DNA from: RGIG3178 sp942492795
Lineage (GTDB): Bacteria; Bacillota; Clostridia; Christensenellales; QAND01
Direction of reading: 5' to 3'
DNA length: 64,000 bases
Assembly (NCBI GenBank): GCA_942492795.1
Contig: OW818639.1
Coordinates: 124,001-188,000 of the forward strand
Each line of letters opens with the position of its first letter. Positions within the stretch are counted from its first letter, which is position 1. The notes under the pieces are model-generated. The model did not search any database. It was not told the origin of the DNA and was given only the letters and a program-made list of their open reading frames with translations. The position numbers and the translations under genes are program-made. Of the stretch, positions 31,465 through 40,321 are shown piece after piece.

Positions 31465-34362
31465 ATGCCGCACTCGATTAAACCACCCAATCAAGGCTCC
31501 GAGCAATCTGACGATTCAATCACGAATATTGGAACCGATTTCACCAATATCCTTGAAAATTTCCATGCCGCCATCTCGATTACACGACTTGGCATCCATT
31601 ACTATGGAAACAAAGCATACCTTGCCCTGTTTGGCTATACGTCCAACCATGAGCTGTTCGGAAAACCGGACGCAGAGCAGATCGCGCCCGCCGCACGCAA
31701 AGCATATCAGAAACGGATTGCCAGCCGACCCAACAAGCATGTTGATGATCATTACGAGACCATAGGGTTACGGGCGGACGGCTCCGAGTTCCCGATGGAG
31801 GTCTTCGCCAGCACGACACTGCTCTTTGGCAAGCTGTATTCGGTAGCGTTCGCATCCGACATTTCCACAGAGAAAAAGAATATCGCGACCATTCGTGAAT
31901 CGCAGGCGTTGCTCAATGCCATCGTCAACAGCACATCCGACTACATCTGGGTTGTTGATTCAAAATCGTTCGCGCTGACGTTTTTCAATGAAAGGCTAAA
32001 TGAAAAGTTTCTGAACGATCGGGGTATTCACCTTCAAACAGGCATGGTTCCCACCGAACTGTACGCCAACGAGGAATTGCTCCAAGCAGGGATGCAAAAC
32101 TACAAAAGGGCGCTCGCACAAGGACCGTTTATCACCGAATTCCGCAGTGCTAGTAAATCAACCGTTCTTAAGCTTCACTATACCCAATTGATACAAGACA
32201 ATGAAATAACTGGCATCGCCGTTTTTGGCGAAGATATGACAAAAGATATCGAAGCGGACAGAATCCTTCGGGAGCGCGAAGAGCTTCTTAGTGTGCTTGT
32301 TGAAAACGATCTCGTCGGGATCTATTTCGTCCAGGACGGGAACTTTGCATACGCAAACAAAACAGTCGCATCCTTGTTCGGGTATACGCCGGAGGAGCTT
32401 CTGGGCAAGGACACGCTGATGCTGTTCCATCCCGACGACAGGCATTTCGTCGTGGAAAGGAGGCGGCAGCGTGCCGAAGGACACGTCGGAACGAGCGAAT
32501 ATGAACTGCGCGGCGTGCGCAAAGACGGCACGATCCTGCAGCTGTCTTTGCAGTCTTCCAGCGCTATTTACAACAATAAACCTGCCGTTATCGTCATCAT
32601 GCGGGACATCACCCAAAGCAAACAGGCCATCGAAAGCCTGCGTCAAAGCGAGCTTATGTTCCGTACGCTTTCCGAAAATGCTCAGATCGGCGTCTATTTC
32701 GTGCAGGACGGCCTGTTTACCTATGCCAACAAAACGCTCGCGCATATGTTCGGCTATGAACCGGACGAGTTGATCGGATGCGAAACTTCGATGCTCGCAC
32801 ATCCCGATGATTGGCCTATCATCCTTGAAAACAGGCGTCAACGCGCTGCGGGAATAGATCAACTGGAATATGAGATACGCAATATTAAAAAGGACGGAAC
32901 AATCTGCACTGTCGCAGTCTCGGCATCAAACATCGTCTATAACGGTGAACCGGCCGTCATCGTTGTTAAGCGGGATATTACGAACAGCAAGCTTGCGGAT
33001 CAAGCCATACGGGACAGCGAGGAGCGCTTCCGCGTACTTAGTGAAAACTCGCTGATCGGGGTATACATAGCGGAAGGCCGGTCGTTCACTTATGTCAACG
33101 ATACGCTGGCAGCCATGTTCGGCTATAGAAGAGAAGCGTTGATCGGGCGTTGTCTTCTTGAACTTATCCATCCCGACGATCGGGACAGGATTTGGGCGCT
33201 TAGAGAGAGTTTCTCGGCGGATCTTTTGGATAAGGCGGCATGTGAGGCAAGAGGGTTGCGCCTTGATGGTTCGGTCATCTACCTCGATATCTCTTTCTCC
33301 GCCGCAACGATCGGCAACACCAACGCGGTCATAGGCGCGATTCAGGATATAACCGACAAACACAAGGCGTACGAATACGTGCGTGAAAGCGAAGAGTTTT
33401 TCCGTACGGCGTTTGAAAACGCCAACATGGGCGTCATCTTTGTAAACCTTCATGGGAAGCTCATGCGCGTCAACAGCCGGTTTTGCGAAATAACGGGGTA
33501 TTCCGAAGCGGAATTGATCACGATGACTTTCAACGACATCACGCACGAGGATGACATGCAGATCGGGTTGGATGTGCTCCACGGACTGACAGTCGGATCC
33601 ATTCAACGGGCATCGTATGAAAAACGCTACATCCATAAAGACGGCCATACCTTATGGTGCCAATTCTCCGTCGGCATGGTATATGACCGCGAAAACAACC
33701 CGCTGTATACCGTAGCCTATGTCCAGGATATCACGGATCAGAAGCGCAACGAGCAAATGATAAACGAAAGCTACCGGCAATTGCAGACTGCGGCCATCGA
33801 AGCCATCGAATGCCTGGGCTTTGTCGTTGAGACACGCGATCCTTATACCAGCGGTCATCAGCGGCGTGTCGCGGATCTTGCGATGGAGATAGCCAAGGAA
33901 ATGAACCTTGAACGTGAACAGATCGATGCGGTGCGAATCGCAGGAATGGTTCACGACATCGGAAAGATGAGCATCCCCGCCGAGATTTTAAGCAAACCCA
34001 CTTCTTTGAACAAGTATGAGCGCGCCTTCATCGAGCAGCACGCAGAAAGCGGTTTTCAGATTCTCAGCCGCATCCATTTCCCCTGGCCGGTTGCAGAGAT
34101 CGTCTATCAGCACCACGAGCGCATTGACGGCTCGGGTTACCCTCTGAGGCTTCAGGGCGAAAACATGAGAATCGAGGCGAAGATCCTCGCCGTAGCCGAC
34201 GTCATCGAGGCGATGTCAACGCACCGGCCCTACCGCGCCGCACTGGGTACAAAGGCCGCTCTCAACGAGATCATTCGCTATCGCGGCGTACAATACGACG
34301 AAGCTGTCGTCGACGCCTGTGTACGTGTGTTCCGAGAAAAGGACTATCGGTTTAGTCCATAA
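31465..34362 (+). CDS. Six-PAS HD-GYP protein, putative cyclic-di-GMP phosphodiesterase
   Basis: This 965-aa soluble sensor starts at the ATG behind AGGGAGGAG. Six PAS domains run at about 25-135, 145-255, 275-385, 395-505, 520-630 and 645-760. Domains three to five are close repeats (V-G-I-Y-F-V-Q-D-G, G-V-Y-F-V-Q-D-G, G-V-Y-I-A-E-G; each with F-G-Y). The C-terminal HD-GYP domain (780-965) has T-S-G-H-Q-R-R-V, M-V-H-D-I-G-K-M, H-A-E-S-G, Y-Q-H-H-E-R-I-D-G-S-G-Y-P, so the HD, GYP and metal ligands are intact. It likely cleaves c-di-GMP in response to small ligands or redox. A GGDEF cyclase lies 3.5 kb downstream. Confidence 0.88.
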   Translation: MPHSIKPPNQGSEQSDDSITNIGTDFTNILENFHAAISITRLGIHYYGNKAYLALFGYTSNHELFGKPDAEQIAPAARKAYQKRIASRPNKHVDDHYETIGLRADGSEFPMEVFASTTLLFGKLYSVAFASDISTEKKNIATIRESQALLNAIVNSTSDYIWVVDSKSFALTFFNERLNEKFLNDRGIHLQTGMVPTELYANEELLQAGMQNYKRALAQGPFITEFRSASKSTVLKLHYTQLIQDNEITGIAVFGEDMTKDIEADRILREREELLSVLVENDLVGIYFVQDGNFAYANKTVASLFGYTPEELLGKDTLMLFHPDDRHFVVERRRQRAEGHVGTSEYELRGVRKDGTILQLSLQSSSAIYNNKPAVIVIMRDITQSKQAIESLRQSELMFRTLSENAQIGVYFVQDGLFTYANKTLAHMFGYEPDELIGCETSMLAHPDDWPIILENRRQRAAGIDQLEYEIRNIKKDGTICTVAVSASNIVYNGEPAVIVVKRDITNSKLADQAIRDSEERFRVLSENSLIGVYIAEGRSFTYVNDTLAAMFGYRREALIGRCLLELIHPDDRDRIWALRESFSADLLDKAACEARGLRLDGSVIYLDISFSAATIGNTNAVIGAIQDITDKHKAYEYVRESEEFFRTAFENANMGVIFVNLHGKLMRVNSRFCEITGYSEAELITMTFNDITHEDDMQIGLDVLHGLTVGSIQRASYEKRYIHKDGHTLWCQFSVGMVYDRENNPLYTVAYVQDITDQKRNEQMINESYRQLQTAAIEAIECLGFVVETRDPYTSGHQRRVADLAMEIAKEMNLEREQIDAVRIAGMVHDIGKMSIPAEILSKPTSLNKYERAFIEQHAESGFQILSRIHFPWPVAEIVYQHHERIDGSGYPLRLQGENMRIEAKILAVADVIEAMSTHRPYRAALGTKAALNEIIRYRGVQYDEAVVDACVRVFREKDYRFSP

Positions 34363-34827
34363 GGCTGATCCAACCCGATGGACTGCTCCTTTCGCTTCCG
34401 ACGACAGCGCGGTTGCGATGATTCCCGTTCTTAAAAGTCAGCGTTTCTGCCATGCAACAGTATGCGGTTCAAATCTGGCCTCAGCGATGAGCGCTTTTAT
34501 TTGTCGGCAAATTCAACCGTGTGCCGATATGATTGTACTACACTGTAATCTAAGTTAATGCGTTGTAACATACCTTTTCCCACTGTTTCTTGCCGCATCG
34601 TGTGCCCGTGAATTAATTATCGTTCGTTAAAACACCCGATTTCATTGACAGATAACACGGATTGTCATATATTTATATTAAATTTAGTATGATTATCTAA
34701 CAGTTATGTTTTCATAAGTATTTCATTATACCGTCTGTTGCCGCGGCCGAAGGAGGGAAGTTTGTCTGGTAACATCTATTTTCTCCACATTTATAATCAA
34801 AAGGTTATTAGAAGGAGTAAATAAGAT
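34363..34827 (+). other. Spacer upstream of the PTS gene
   Basis: The first 200 bases hold nothing recognisable. From 34660 it is AT-rich with TTGTCA (34671) and TTAGTATGATTATCTAA, a candidate promoter/regulator region. AGGAG lies about 10 bases before the PTS start. No catabolite-repression box was seen. Confidence 0.4.
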
Positions 34828-36486
34828 ATGATAGCTCTTACACCGTTAAAAATTTTTCTTCTTGCGTTTGTTTATTGGTTTACCAACCTTAGCTGGGGCT
34901 ACCAATTTGCATGGATGCGTCCGGTCACCATCGGCGTACTGTGCGGCGTCATCCTTGGCGACGTTGCGACCGGCACGAAGATCGGCGCCGTCATTCAACC
35001 CATGTTTCTGGCGTTCACAGGTGCAGGCGGCACCAGAGTGTGGGATCCGCAAGCGGGCACCATTATGGCGTGCGCCGTCGTTATGTCATCCGGCCTGCCA
35101 ATCGAGCAGGGGCTGACGATCGCGGTTCCTATATCACTGTTGTTGGTGCAGCTGTCAACCTTACGCCGCATTCTGTTTGCATGGAATGCCAGTATGGCCG
35201 ATAAGGCCGCTGAAAAAGGCAATGACAAAGCCATCATATTCTGGGGCAGCTATGCTACCTGGCTGATGAAAATCCCGCTATTCTTTATCCCGATGTATCT
35301 TGCTATCTCTCTTGGCGCCGGGTTCATCGGCAACCTGATCAACAGTTTGCCGGTGTGGGCAATGAATGCCCTTACCGCCGTTGGCGGCATGCTTCCCGCA
35401 CTTGGAATGGCGATGACCATCCGCGTCATCAGCCGTCCGCAATTCTGGCCGTTCTTCCTTGGCGGCTTCTTCCTGGTACAGTACACGAAGGTAAGCGGCC
35501 TTTTCCTGGCGTTTATCGGCGCGTTCTTCGCGTTTTTGTATTATTTGATCATGCAGGCGAACCAACAGGAAGACACCACCGATATGAGCGCGACCGGCTC
35601 CGCTTCGCTCAATGAGGACACCAAACGCGTACTGGTTAAGAGCGATGTGACCAAGCACATGGTTCGCTGGCTGTTCTGGATCGAGCAGAGCAACAGCTTC
35701 GCGCGCTTACAGTCCATCCCGTATTGCATGGCGTTCGTTCCGATCTTAAAGAAACTCTACGGCAACGATCCCGAAGAGTACAAGAACGCTTTGACCCGCC
35801 ATTTGATGTTCTTCAACACGCAGGGCATCTTCGGCTGCCTCATCGTCGGCATCACCATAGCGATGGAAGAGCAAAGGGCAATGGGCGCACCGATCGACGT
35901 CGCGGCCATCACGGGCGTAAAAGCCGGTCTGATGGGTCCGTTTGCCGGCATCGGCGACACCATCTTCGGCTCGACGCTCAACCCGTTGCTGATCATCATG
36001 ATCGCACTGCCAATGGCTGCCCAGGGCAACCCGCTTGGCCCGATCCTGACCTTCATCATCACGCCGGCCATCGCCTGGGGCGCCGGATACTACTTCATTC
36101 ATGCCGGCTACAGCATGGGAACGCGCGCTGCGCTGACCGTGCTGCAGGGTTCAAGGATCAACACGTTTATCTCCATCGCGTCCGTGCTCGGCTTGTTCAT
36201 GATCGGCGGCATGTCCGCACAGATGGTCAAGCTCTCCACACCTATCTATATCCCGACGACCGGTTCGCCGATGATGGTGCAAACCGGCATACTCGACAAG
36301 GTCGCCCCGGGACTTCTGCCCCTGGGATTGGTCCTGGCGGTCTATGCATACCTGCAAAAGGGCGGCACCATGATGAAAGCCGCGTTGATATTGACCGTTC
36401 TGGGCATCACGCTCGGCGCGATCGGTATCTTCGGCGAGGGCGGTCTGGTCTTCGCGAAATATGTAGCGCCTGCCGTAAAGAAGTAA
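34828..36486 (+). CDS. Mannose-family PTS permease, IIC and IID fused in one chain
   Basis: This 552-aa membrane protein would move a sugar across the membrane while a separate IIAB phosphorylates it. Residues 1-245 match EIIC of the mannose/fructose/sorbose family (W-G-Y-Q-F-A-W-M-R-P, T-G-T-K-I-G-A-V-I-Q-P-M, G-L-P-I-E-Q-G-L). A polar linker (246-270) leads to EIID (271-552) with M-V-R-W-L-F-W-I-E-Q-S-N-S-F-A-R-L-Q, R-H-L-M-F-F-N-T-Q, and G-L-M-G-P-F-A-G-I-G-D-T-I-F. In most bacteria these are two genes. No IIA, IIB, HPr or sugar enzyme gene is adjacent. It is followed by a hairpin and a convergent LysR gene. Confidence 0.88.
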   Translation: MIALTPLKIFLLAFVYWFTNLSWGYQFAWMRPVTIGVLCGVILGDVATGTKIGAVIQPMFLAFTGAGGTRVWDPQAGTIMACAVVMSSGLPIEQGLTIAVPISLLLVQLSTLRRILFAWNASMADKAAEKGNDKAIIFWGSYATWLMKIPLFFIPMYLAISLGAGFIGNLINSLPVWAMNALTAVGGMLPALGMAMTIRVISRPQFWPFFLGGFFLVQYTKVSGLFLAFIGAFFAFLYYLIMQANQQEDTTDMSATGSASLNEDTKRVLVKSDVTKHMVRWLFWIEQSNSFARLQSIPYCMAFVPILKKLYGNDPEEYKNALTRHLMFFNTQGIFGCLIVGITIAMEEQRAMGAPIDVAAITGVKAGLMGPFAGIGDTIFGSTLNPLLIIMIALPMAAQGNPLGPILTFIITPAIAWGAGYYFIHAGYSMGTRAALTVLQGSRINTFISIASVLGLFMIGGMSAQMVKLSTPIYIPTTGSPMMVQTGILDKVAPGLLPLGLVLAVYAYLQKGGTMMKAALILTVLGITLGAIGIFGEGGLVFAKYVAPAVKK

Positions 36487-36518
36487 GCATCCTTTAAACG
36501 AAACAAACCGTTAAAACA

Positions 36519-36553
36519 AAAACAGCCCCTCCGTTTACGCGGCGGGGCTGCTC
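36519..36553. terminator. Bidirectional hairpin between the PTS and LysR genes
   Basis: CAGCCCCTCCG, loop TTTACG, CGGCGGGGCTG with one mismatch. Convergent genes end on each side. Confidence 0.6.
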
Positions 36554-36595
36554 TTGTTATCCATGTTGTATGGGCGTAATGGGTACTGCGGGTCC

Positions 36596-37525
36596 TTAGT
36601 CTTTGGCAACCTCGTTCCCGCGTCCATTGCAGCTGAGAGCGGCTTTTTGTTGCACCATGCTCTTGCATAGATCAATAAAGCGTAGGATGACCGGTGAAAG
36701 CGTTTTGTTCCTGTGATACATAATGGATATCTTACGCTTTAATTCCATACCTTCCAGGTGCAAACGCGTCAGCTGATCCCCTTTGCTGAATTCCCCTATC
36801 AGATTTACCGGCAGCACCGTAACGCCCAAGCCCAATGCCGCTGCATTGACCAGATCGTTGGTGCCGATGCTCTCCCAAACCGGTGTAATGTTGATCCCCT
36901 CAAGCCGGAACAGGCTTTCAATGTATCCTCTTGTTCCGCTGTTTTTTCTGCGAAGAAGCAGCGGCATCTCGCTCAATTCCTGCAAGGTGACGTTTCCCTT
37001 TTGGGCGATAGGGTCGATGCTGCCGCAGAATATTCCCAACTCTTCTTCGACCATCGGTTCGCTGTTGATCATTTCCGAATGCACAATGCCCTCGGACAGC
37101 GCCAGATCGATCTCATTGTCCAGGATCTTCTGTTCGATCAGATCCGTACTGCTCGTGGTCACATACATTTTTGTATGCGGGGATATTTCCCGGTATTGGT
37201 TGACCAACTGCGGCATATACAGTGTTCCCGCCGTGATTGTTGCGCCCAGCTTCAGGACGCCTGTTTTATCCCAGTCCTTTAAAATGCTTCCCACTTCGTC
37301 AAATCCGGAAATGATCTGCGTAGCGTATTGGTACAGCAATTCCCCTGCCGGTGTAATGGACAGGCTTCGTCCGTAACGCTCGAACAGACTGACACCGTAA
37401 TGGGTCTCCAGCTCCTTGATCGCCACGCTGACCGCGGGTTGGGAAATATGAAACTTGTTGGCTGCCGCTGTAATGCTGTTCTCTCTGTAAACGCATAGGA
37501 ATATCTTCAAATGCCGAGCAGTCAT
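36596..37525 (-). CDS. LysR-family transcriptional regulator (CysL-like)
   Basis: Of 309 residues, the N-terminal winged helix-turn-helix (1-60) has N-S-I-T-A-A-A-N-K-F-H-I-S-Q-P-A-V-S-V-A-I-K-E-L-E, the LysR recognition pattern. The substrate-binding domain (90-300) has I-S-P-H-T-K-M-Y-V-T and E-N-E-type effector residues. It is convergent with the PTS gene, so it is not the typical divergent regulator; its target is not evident. The nearest possible self-regulated site is the AT-rich DNA at 37530-37700. Confidence 0.85.
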   Translation of the reverse strand: MTARHLKIFLCVYRENSITAAANKFHISQPAVSVAIKELETHYGVSLFERYGRSLSITPAGELLYQYATQIISGFDEVGSILKDWDKTGVLKLGATITAGTLYMPQLVNQYREISPHTKMYVTTSSTDLIEQKILDNEIDLALSEGIVHSEMINSEPMVEEELGIFCGSIDPIAQKGNVTLQELSEMPLLLRRKNSGTRGYIESLFRLEGINITPVWESIGTNDLVNAAALGLGVTVLPVNLIGEFSKGDQLTRLHLEGMELKRKISIMYHRNKTLSPVILRFIDLCKSMVQQKAALSCNGRGNEVAKD

Positions 37526-37879
37526 GATTTCTCCCCTTTTGCATAACGCTTTGCTTATCTGTTTTAAGTTAGTATAACGGGTTTTCTGCCATGAAACAAG
37601 AAATATCCTATTTGGCCTTATATCGGATGCCGTTATATACCCAATTCGTATCGATTTCTGTCAATATATATATTTATTTAGCGTGCGGCTTCAAGCATTT
37701 GTATATCATCCTCCTGTTAACTTTCCATGATATCGTTCGCTGATAAATCCCATTCACATACTAGGAATGGCTAGGGAACCGCGAAGCGCCGCACCACGCA
37801 GTAATCGTATTAAGAAGGGGCTTCAACATAAAAACAGGAACGGTCAAGACCGTTCCCGCCCCATCAGACAAAACTTCCC
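37526..37879. repeat. Spacer with a short dispersed-repeat remnant
   Basis: AT-rich promoter-like DNA lies to about 37700, then from 37765 a remnant with GCACCACGCAGTA and a perfect GGAACGGTCAAGACCGTTCC hairpin (37837-37856). It abuts the end of the cyclase gene. No gene was seen. Confidence 0.7.
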
Positions 37880-39049
37880 TTATGTGCTCTCCCCGCCGAT
37901 ACAATACCGGTTTCTCCCCGCCGCTTTGGCGCGGTACATTGCCTGATCCGCCCGGTCGATGCACATGCTGATATCGCCCCTGTGCCGTATCTGCGTCGTC
38001 GCGCCGCCAATGCTGACAGAGACCCTATCGCTTGCCTTGGAATCGTCATGCGGGATACCCAGAGCCTTCACCGCGGTATGAATCCTCTTTGCCAGCATCT
38101 CAATATCCTCTCCCTGCCAATGACACAGGGCGCATAAAAACTCTTCCCCGCCCCAGCGCACCACATGCCGCATTTCGCCAATCGAGCTGCGGTCAATAGC
38201 ATCGGCAACGGCCTTTAACACCTCGTCGCCCTGCGCATGCCCGTAACGGTCGTTGTAGTGCTTAAAGAAATCGATGTCGATCATCAGCATCGACAAACGC
38301 ATCCCCTGCACAGGCGGTTCGCTCATCAGGCGATCGATGAAAATGCGGAAGCTCCGTCGGTTCGGGATGCCTGTCAGATCGTCCAGCAGCGAAGCTTCTC
38401 GAAGCTGTCCGTTCGCCTGGGTAAGCCTTTCGTTCAGCCGGTCGTATTCCTTCACCGTATTGTTAAGCTGTTCGTTGGTCTGCTCCAGCATGGCTTTATG
38501 CATAAAATCATTGCAATAATACCGGTACAGCATGCGTGAAGCGATCCAGCAAACAACGATGAAGAACCCGATGTTGACATAATGCCCGATGAGCACGTCG
38601 GGGGAATGCTGCACCAGCGGCAGCCCGATCAACAACACCGCACAGCTTGCCGCATACGGGATCAAAAAGCTGCGGGAACTCATCGCATAAAAAACCGAAC
38701 ACGTCAGCGCGTTGATGATAAAAACGTTCAAATGTCCGTAGAGCGCCTGATCCATCAGCGTGACCACGCTGCCCCAACCCATGATAAAGGTAATATACGC
38801 CACCATCACGACGTGGAACCGCCGTATCCGCCCAATCGGTTGGTCCGCCGGGTTTCCAAAGCGCCTGATTGCAACGACGTAAATACCGCAAACGGATAGC
38901 ATTAAAAGGTACATGAAAAGATAGGCGTTGTACTGGAACGCGCCGTGCACCTTCATGTAATTCGCTGTGATATCGGCTACTGCAAAAATTGCCTCCGTGA
39001 ACATCGCAACAATGGCAAGCAACTTGCCGCGGCGGAGGTTTTCCGTCAT
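37880..39049 (-). CDS. Membrane-bound diguanylate cyclase (GGDEF)
   Basis: The protein has 389 residues from the ATG at 39049. The frame extends to an ATG at 39169, but a TGTGATATAAT promoter element lies inside that extension and GAGG stands before 39049. Six membrane segments fill residues 10-195, a short coiled coil follows (205-230, Y-D-R-L-N-E-R-L-T-Q-A-N-G-Q-L), then the GGDEF domain. That domain has D-D-L-T-G-I-P-N-R-R, D-I-D-F-F-K-H-Y-N-D-R-Y-G-H, and the active R-W-G-G-E-E-F near 300. No RxxD inhibitory site precedes it. It makes c-di-GMP, opposing the HD-GYP protein upstream. Confidence 0.87.
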   Translation of the reverse strand: MTENLRRGKLLAIVAMFTEAIFAVADITANYMKVHGAFQYNAYLFMYLLMLSVCGIYVVAIRRFGNPADQPIGRIRRFHVVMVAYITFIMGWGSVVTLMDQALYGHLNVFIINALTCSVFYAMSSRSFLIPYAASCAVLLIGLPLVQHSPDVLIGHYVNIGFFIVVCWIASRMLYRYYCNDFMHKAMLEQTNEQLNNTVKEYDRLNERLTQANGQLREASLLDDLTGIPNRRSFRIFIDRLMSEPPVQGMRLSMLMIDIDFFKHYNDRYGHAQGDEVLKAVADAIDRSSIGEMRHVVRWGGEEFLCALCHWQGEDIEMLAKRIHTAVKALGIPHDDSKASDRVSVSIGGATTQIRHRGDISMCIDRADQAMYRAKAAGRNRYCIGGEST

Positions 39050-39284
39050 AAGGCCTCGAACCAATGCCTCGTCCTGCTGCGGCGCTGTTTTGATGAAAAG
39101 CTTATCTGATATAGTGATGAAACAATACCCCTTTACGCTTTGATCGTTCAAGCGGATTATATCACACATCCGTCGTAATACATATTGCTTTCACCTTACG
39201 GCTCTATGATGAAAGTATTTATTTGTTTGTACCGTTATTATTCTGTTTCGATGACTTCGAATGTTCTGACCCTTTTCTTGAAAA

Positions 39285-39320
39285 ATGAAAAACTGCACGG
39301 TGTAAACCGTGCAGCTTTTT
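39285..39320 (-). terminator. Rho-independent terminator after the zinc-ribbon gene
   Basis: CTGCACGG (39293-39300) pairs with CCGTGCAG (39307-39314), with T runs on both strands, so it may act in both directions. Confidence 0.8.
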
Positions 39321-39334
39321 GAACCCTATGGAGT

Positions 39335-39505
39335 TTAGAGTTTGGCGCCGCAAACCGGGCAATAGGTCAGTTCATTCGGAAATTTCGCTTTGAGATCCTG
39401 GATCGCATTGAACAAATTCGAGGCAAGGTCTTTTCCCATCTCGTGGTAAACCTTGTGTTCGTGATCGTGCGCCCCGCATGCCGGGCATTCAAACACTTCT
39501 GCCAT
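39335..39505 (-). CDS. 56-aa zinc-ribbon protein
   Basis: It starts at the ATG at 39505 (AGGAG 9 bases upstream). Two Cys pairs, F-E-C-P-A-C-G-A near the start and Y-C-P-V-C-G-A-K-L at the end, would bind one zinc. A helix lies between them (D-L-A-S-N-L-F-N-A-I-Q-D-L-K). It is a single-gene unit with its own terminator. Such miniproteins are common and of unknown role. Confidence 0.75.
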   Translation of the reverse strand: MAEVFECPACGAHDHEHKVYHEMGKDLASNLFNAIQDLKAKFPNELTYCPVCGAKL

Positions 39506-39762
39506 GTTTTCCAGCTCCTTTGAAATATTTTGATGACCATTTGTCACTTATATAGTACAATTTTTCAATATACCTTGCAATACATTTCATGCATATTTTT
39601 TTATAACCACAAAGCGGTTAAACCAGACACATATTGCAGGGAACAGCCTTGTTTACATGCCTATATTTGTTCAACGTGCATCGGATTCAAAAGGGCAATG
39701 TCCCTTGTGGACAATGCAGCGTTCAAACGGCTGCGTATCGGCAGCCGTTATTGAATCGCGCA

Positions 39763-40146
39763 TTAAAAGATCAGAAGTTTATCCTTGTTGCATCCCCCGA
39801 GCGCCTCTACGATGCTCTGGTCGTTTCCGAACACATACGTCGAACCTTCATTGCCCGTCTTTGCAACCGCATACAAATCAAAATTGCCTTTTTGGAAATT
39901 CGGCACGCCAAAATACCGGATGGTGTGCGGTTCTTCCTGTTCCTGCTTTAATATGATGTTGCGTATCTGGATCGCCGAGCGTTTGAGTTCTTCGGCAAGC
40001 TCGGCAGCGAAATCCTCCGGCGTCTTGTCCAAACGCTGCGTGTTCTCCAAAATATATGTCCTCGACTTTTCGATGACCTCTTGTTCGGTCAGCGCATATT
40101 GGAACCAATCGATTGCGCCGCCGTGTATCGCGCATGAATACGCCAT
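39763..40146 (-). CDS. Hypothetical 127-aa protein
   Basis: It starts at the ATG at 40146 (GGAGG upstream; an ATG six codons earlier lacks spacing). It begins M-A-Y-S-C-A-I-H-G-G-A-I-D-W, then a helical region with E-E-L-K-R-S-A-I-Q-I-R and a C-terminal beta part with N-F-D-L-Y-A-V-A-K-T-G. No signal peptide or membrane segment. No family is recognised. Confidence 0.6.
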   Translation of the reverse strand: MAYSCAIHGGAIDWFQYALTEQEVIEKSRTYILENTQRLDKTPEDFAAELAEELKRSAIQIRNIILKQEQEEPHTIRYFGVPNFQKGNFDLYAVAKTGNEGSTYVFGNDQSIVEALGGCNKDKLLIF

Positions 40147-40262
40147 TTGCATAACCTCCTTCAACGGTATATATACAGTATACCAAATTGCGGCATTCGC
40201 AACCTGCCAAAATCGTGATTATTCCTCCTTCTCTGTCGCTCGCGTTTCTCTATAGCTTCCAA

Positions 40263-40298
40263 TTAAAAAAGCCATGACTTCTTTTAGAAGCCATGGCT
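40263..40298 (-). terminator. Rho-independent terminator after the VanW gene
   Basis: On minus, AGCCATGGCTTC, TAAA loop, AGAAGTCATGGCT with one mismatch is followed by TTTTT. It lies 24 bases after the VanW stop. Confidence 0.85.
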
Positions 40299-40321
40299 AT
40301 ATACGCCTATAATCCGTTCGC

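Noticed and set aside
34440..34490. tRNA-like GGTTCAAATC
   Set aside because: The flanks do not pair as a T-arm and no acceptor or anticodon stem was found.
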